Below, in pieces: positions 48,009 through 48,046 of a DNA stretch of 48,046 nucleotides. Where the stretch lies: contig SXKJ01000432.1 in the NCBI GenBank assembly GCA_005778115.1, positions 1 to 48,046 of the forward strand, given 5' to 3'. A program made the position numbers and the translations under genes. Position 1 is the stretch's first letter. Each line of letters begins with the position of its first letter. This DNA comes from Planctomyces sp. GTDB lineage: Bacteria > Planctomycetota > Planctomycetia > Planctomycetales > Planctomycetaceae. Below the pieces are notes generated by a model. That model had not been told where the DNA came from. It saw only the letters and a program-made list of their open reading frames with translations, and ran no database searches.

Positions 48009-48046
48009 CAACGTTGTGTGGTGGCAACGTTGTGTGGTGGCAGCGG
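48009..48046. repeat. Start of a 16-bp tandem repeat at the window edge
   Basis: CAACGTTGTGTGGTGG occurs twice head to tail (48009-48024 and 48025-48040), and a third unit may begin with CAGCGG. The array is cut by the end of the window, so copy number is unknown. Confidence 0.6.

Noticed and set aside
47866..48046. A minus-strand coding frame running off the right edge (reads WLQRNELARASRYESRNL)
   Set aside because: It looks partly protein-like, but the stretch includes a tandem repeat and no start, stop context or domain can be judged from 180 bases.

Overview
The window is GC-rich, densely coded bacterial DNA, and I read it as a chromosomal piece of a member of the Planctomycetota. The evidence is a DUF1549/DUF1553 c-type cytochrome protein next to a DUF1501 Tat-exported partner, a Tat-tagged xylose-isomerase-like protein, a PQQ-type beta-propeller, many large secreted or orphan proteins, patchy Shine-Dalgarno sequences, and intergenic spaces crowded with palindromic repeats. 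No rRNA, tRNA, CRISPR array, transposase or phage gene was recognised. All family names come from reading motifs by eye; no database search was possible.

Layout. 1-4.5 kb (minus strand): a truncated orphan, a degenerate ABC exporter, an ABC-2 type permease, acylphosphatase and a DUF4259 protein. 4.6-13.8 kb (plus): a secreted PHP-domain protein, a bestrophin-like channel, an RluB-type pseudouridine synthase with a huge RG-rich tail, and the two subunits of a 2-oxoacid:ferredoxin oxidoreductase (korA, korB). 13.8-17.9 kb: the DUF1549/1553 and DUF1501 pair. 18-24 kb (minus): a ~1,400-residue orphan and an Nramp-like transporter carrying a calcium-loop insertion. 24.5-29 kb (plus): a three-gene operon of two ExbD/MotB-like proteins and one MotA/ExbB-like channel with a long tail. 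This is the best candidate for an undescribed system. 29.3-35.7 kb (minus): sialidase-like protein, MFS transporter, thioredoxin-TPR protein, nucleotidyltransferase, MerA/Lpd-like flavoprotein and TVP38 membrane protein. 35.8-38.1 kb (plus): sugar isomerase-like protein and site-2 protease. 38.2-41.8 kb (minus): CPBP protease, Zn-dehydrogenase, PQQ-propeller protein and RidA. 41.9-47.3 kb (plus): tandem alpha/beta-hydrolase, HpcH/HpaI aldolase, a secreted orphan, a 48-residue small protein and a matrixin-like metalloprotease broken by an in-frame amber codon and a probable frameshift. 47.4 kb to the end: a cysteine-containing orphan and the start of a tandem repeat.

A second theme is repeats. 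At least eight kinds of palindromic, REP-like element sit between genes. Several have also entered coding sequence in frame (the DUF1553 protein, the 1,399-aa orphan, the first motor protein, the MFS C-terminus), and one kind supplies the TAG stop codon of three separate genes (PHP protein, PQQ-propeller protein, RidA).
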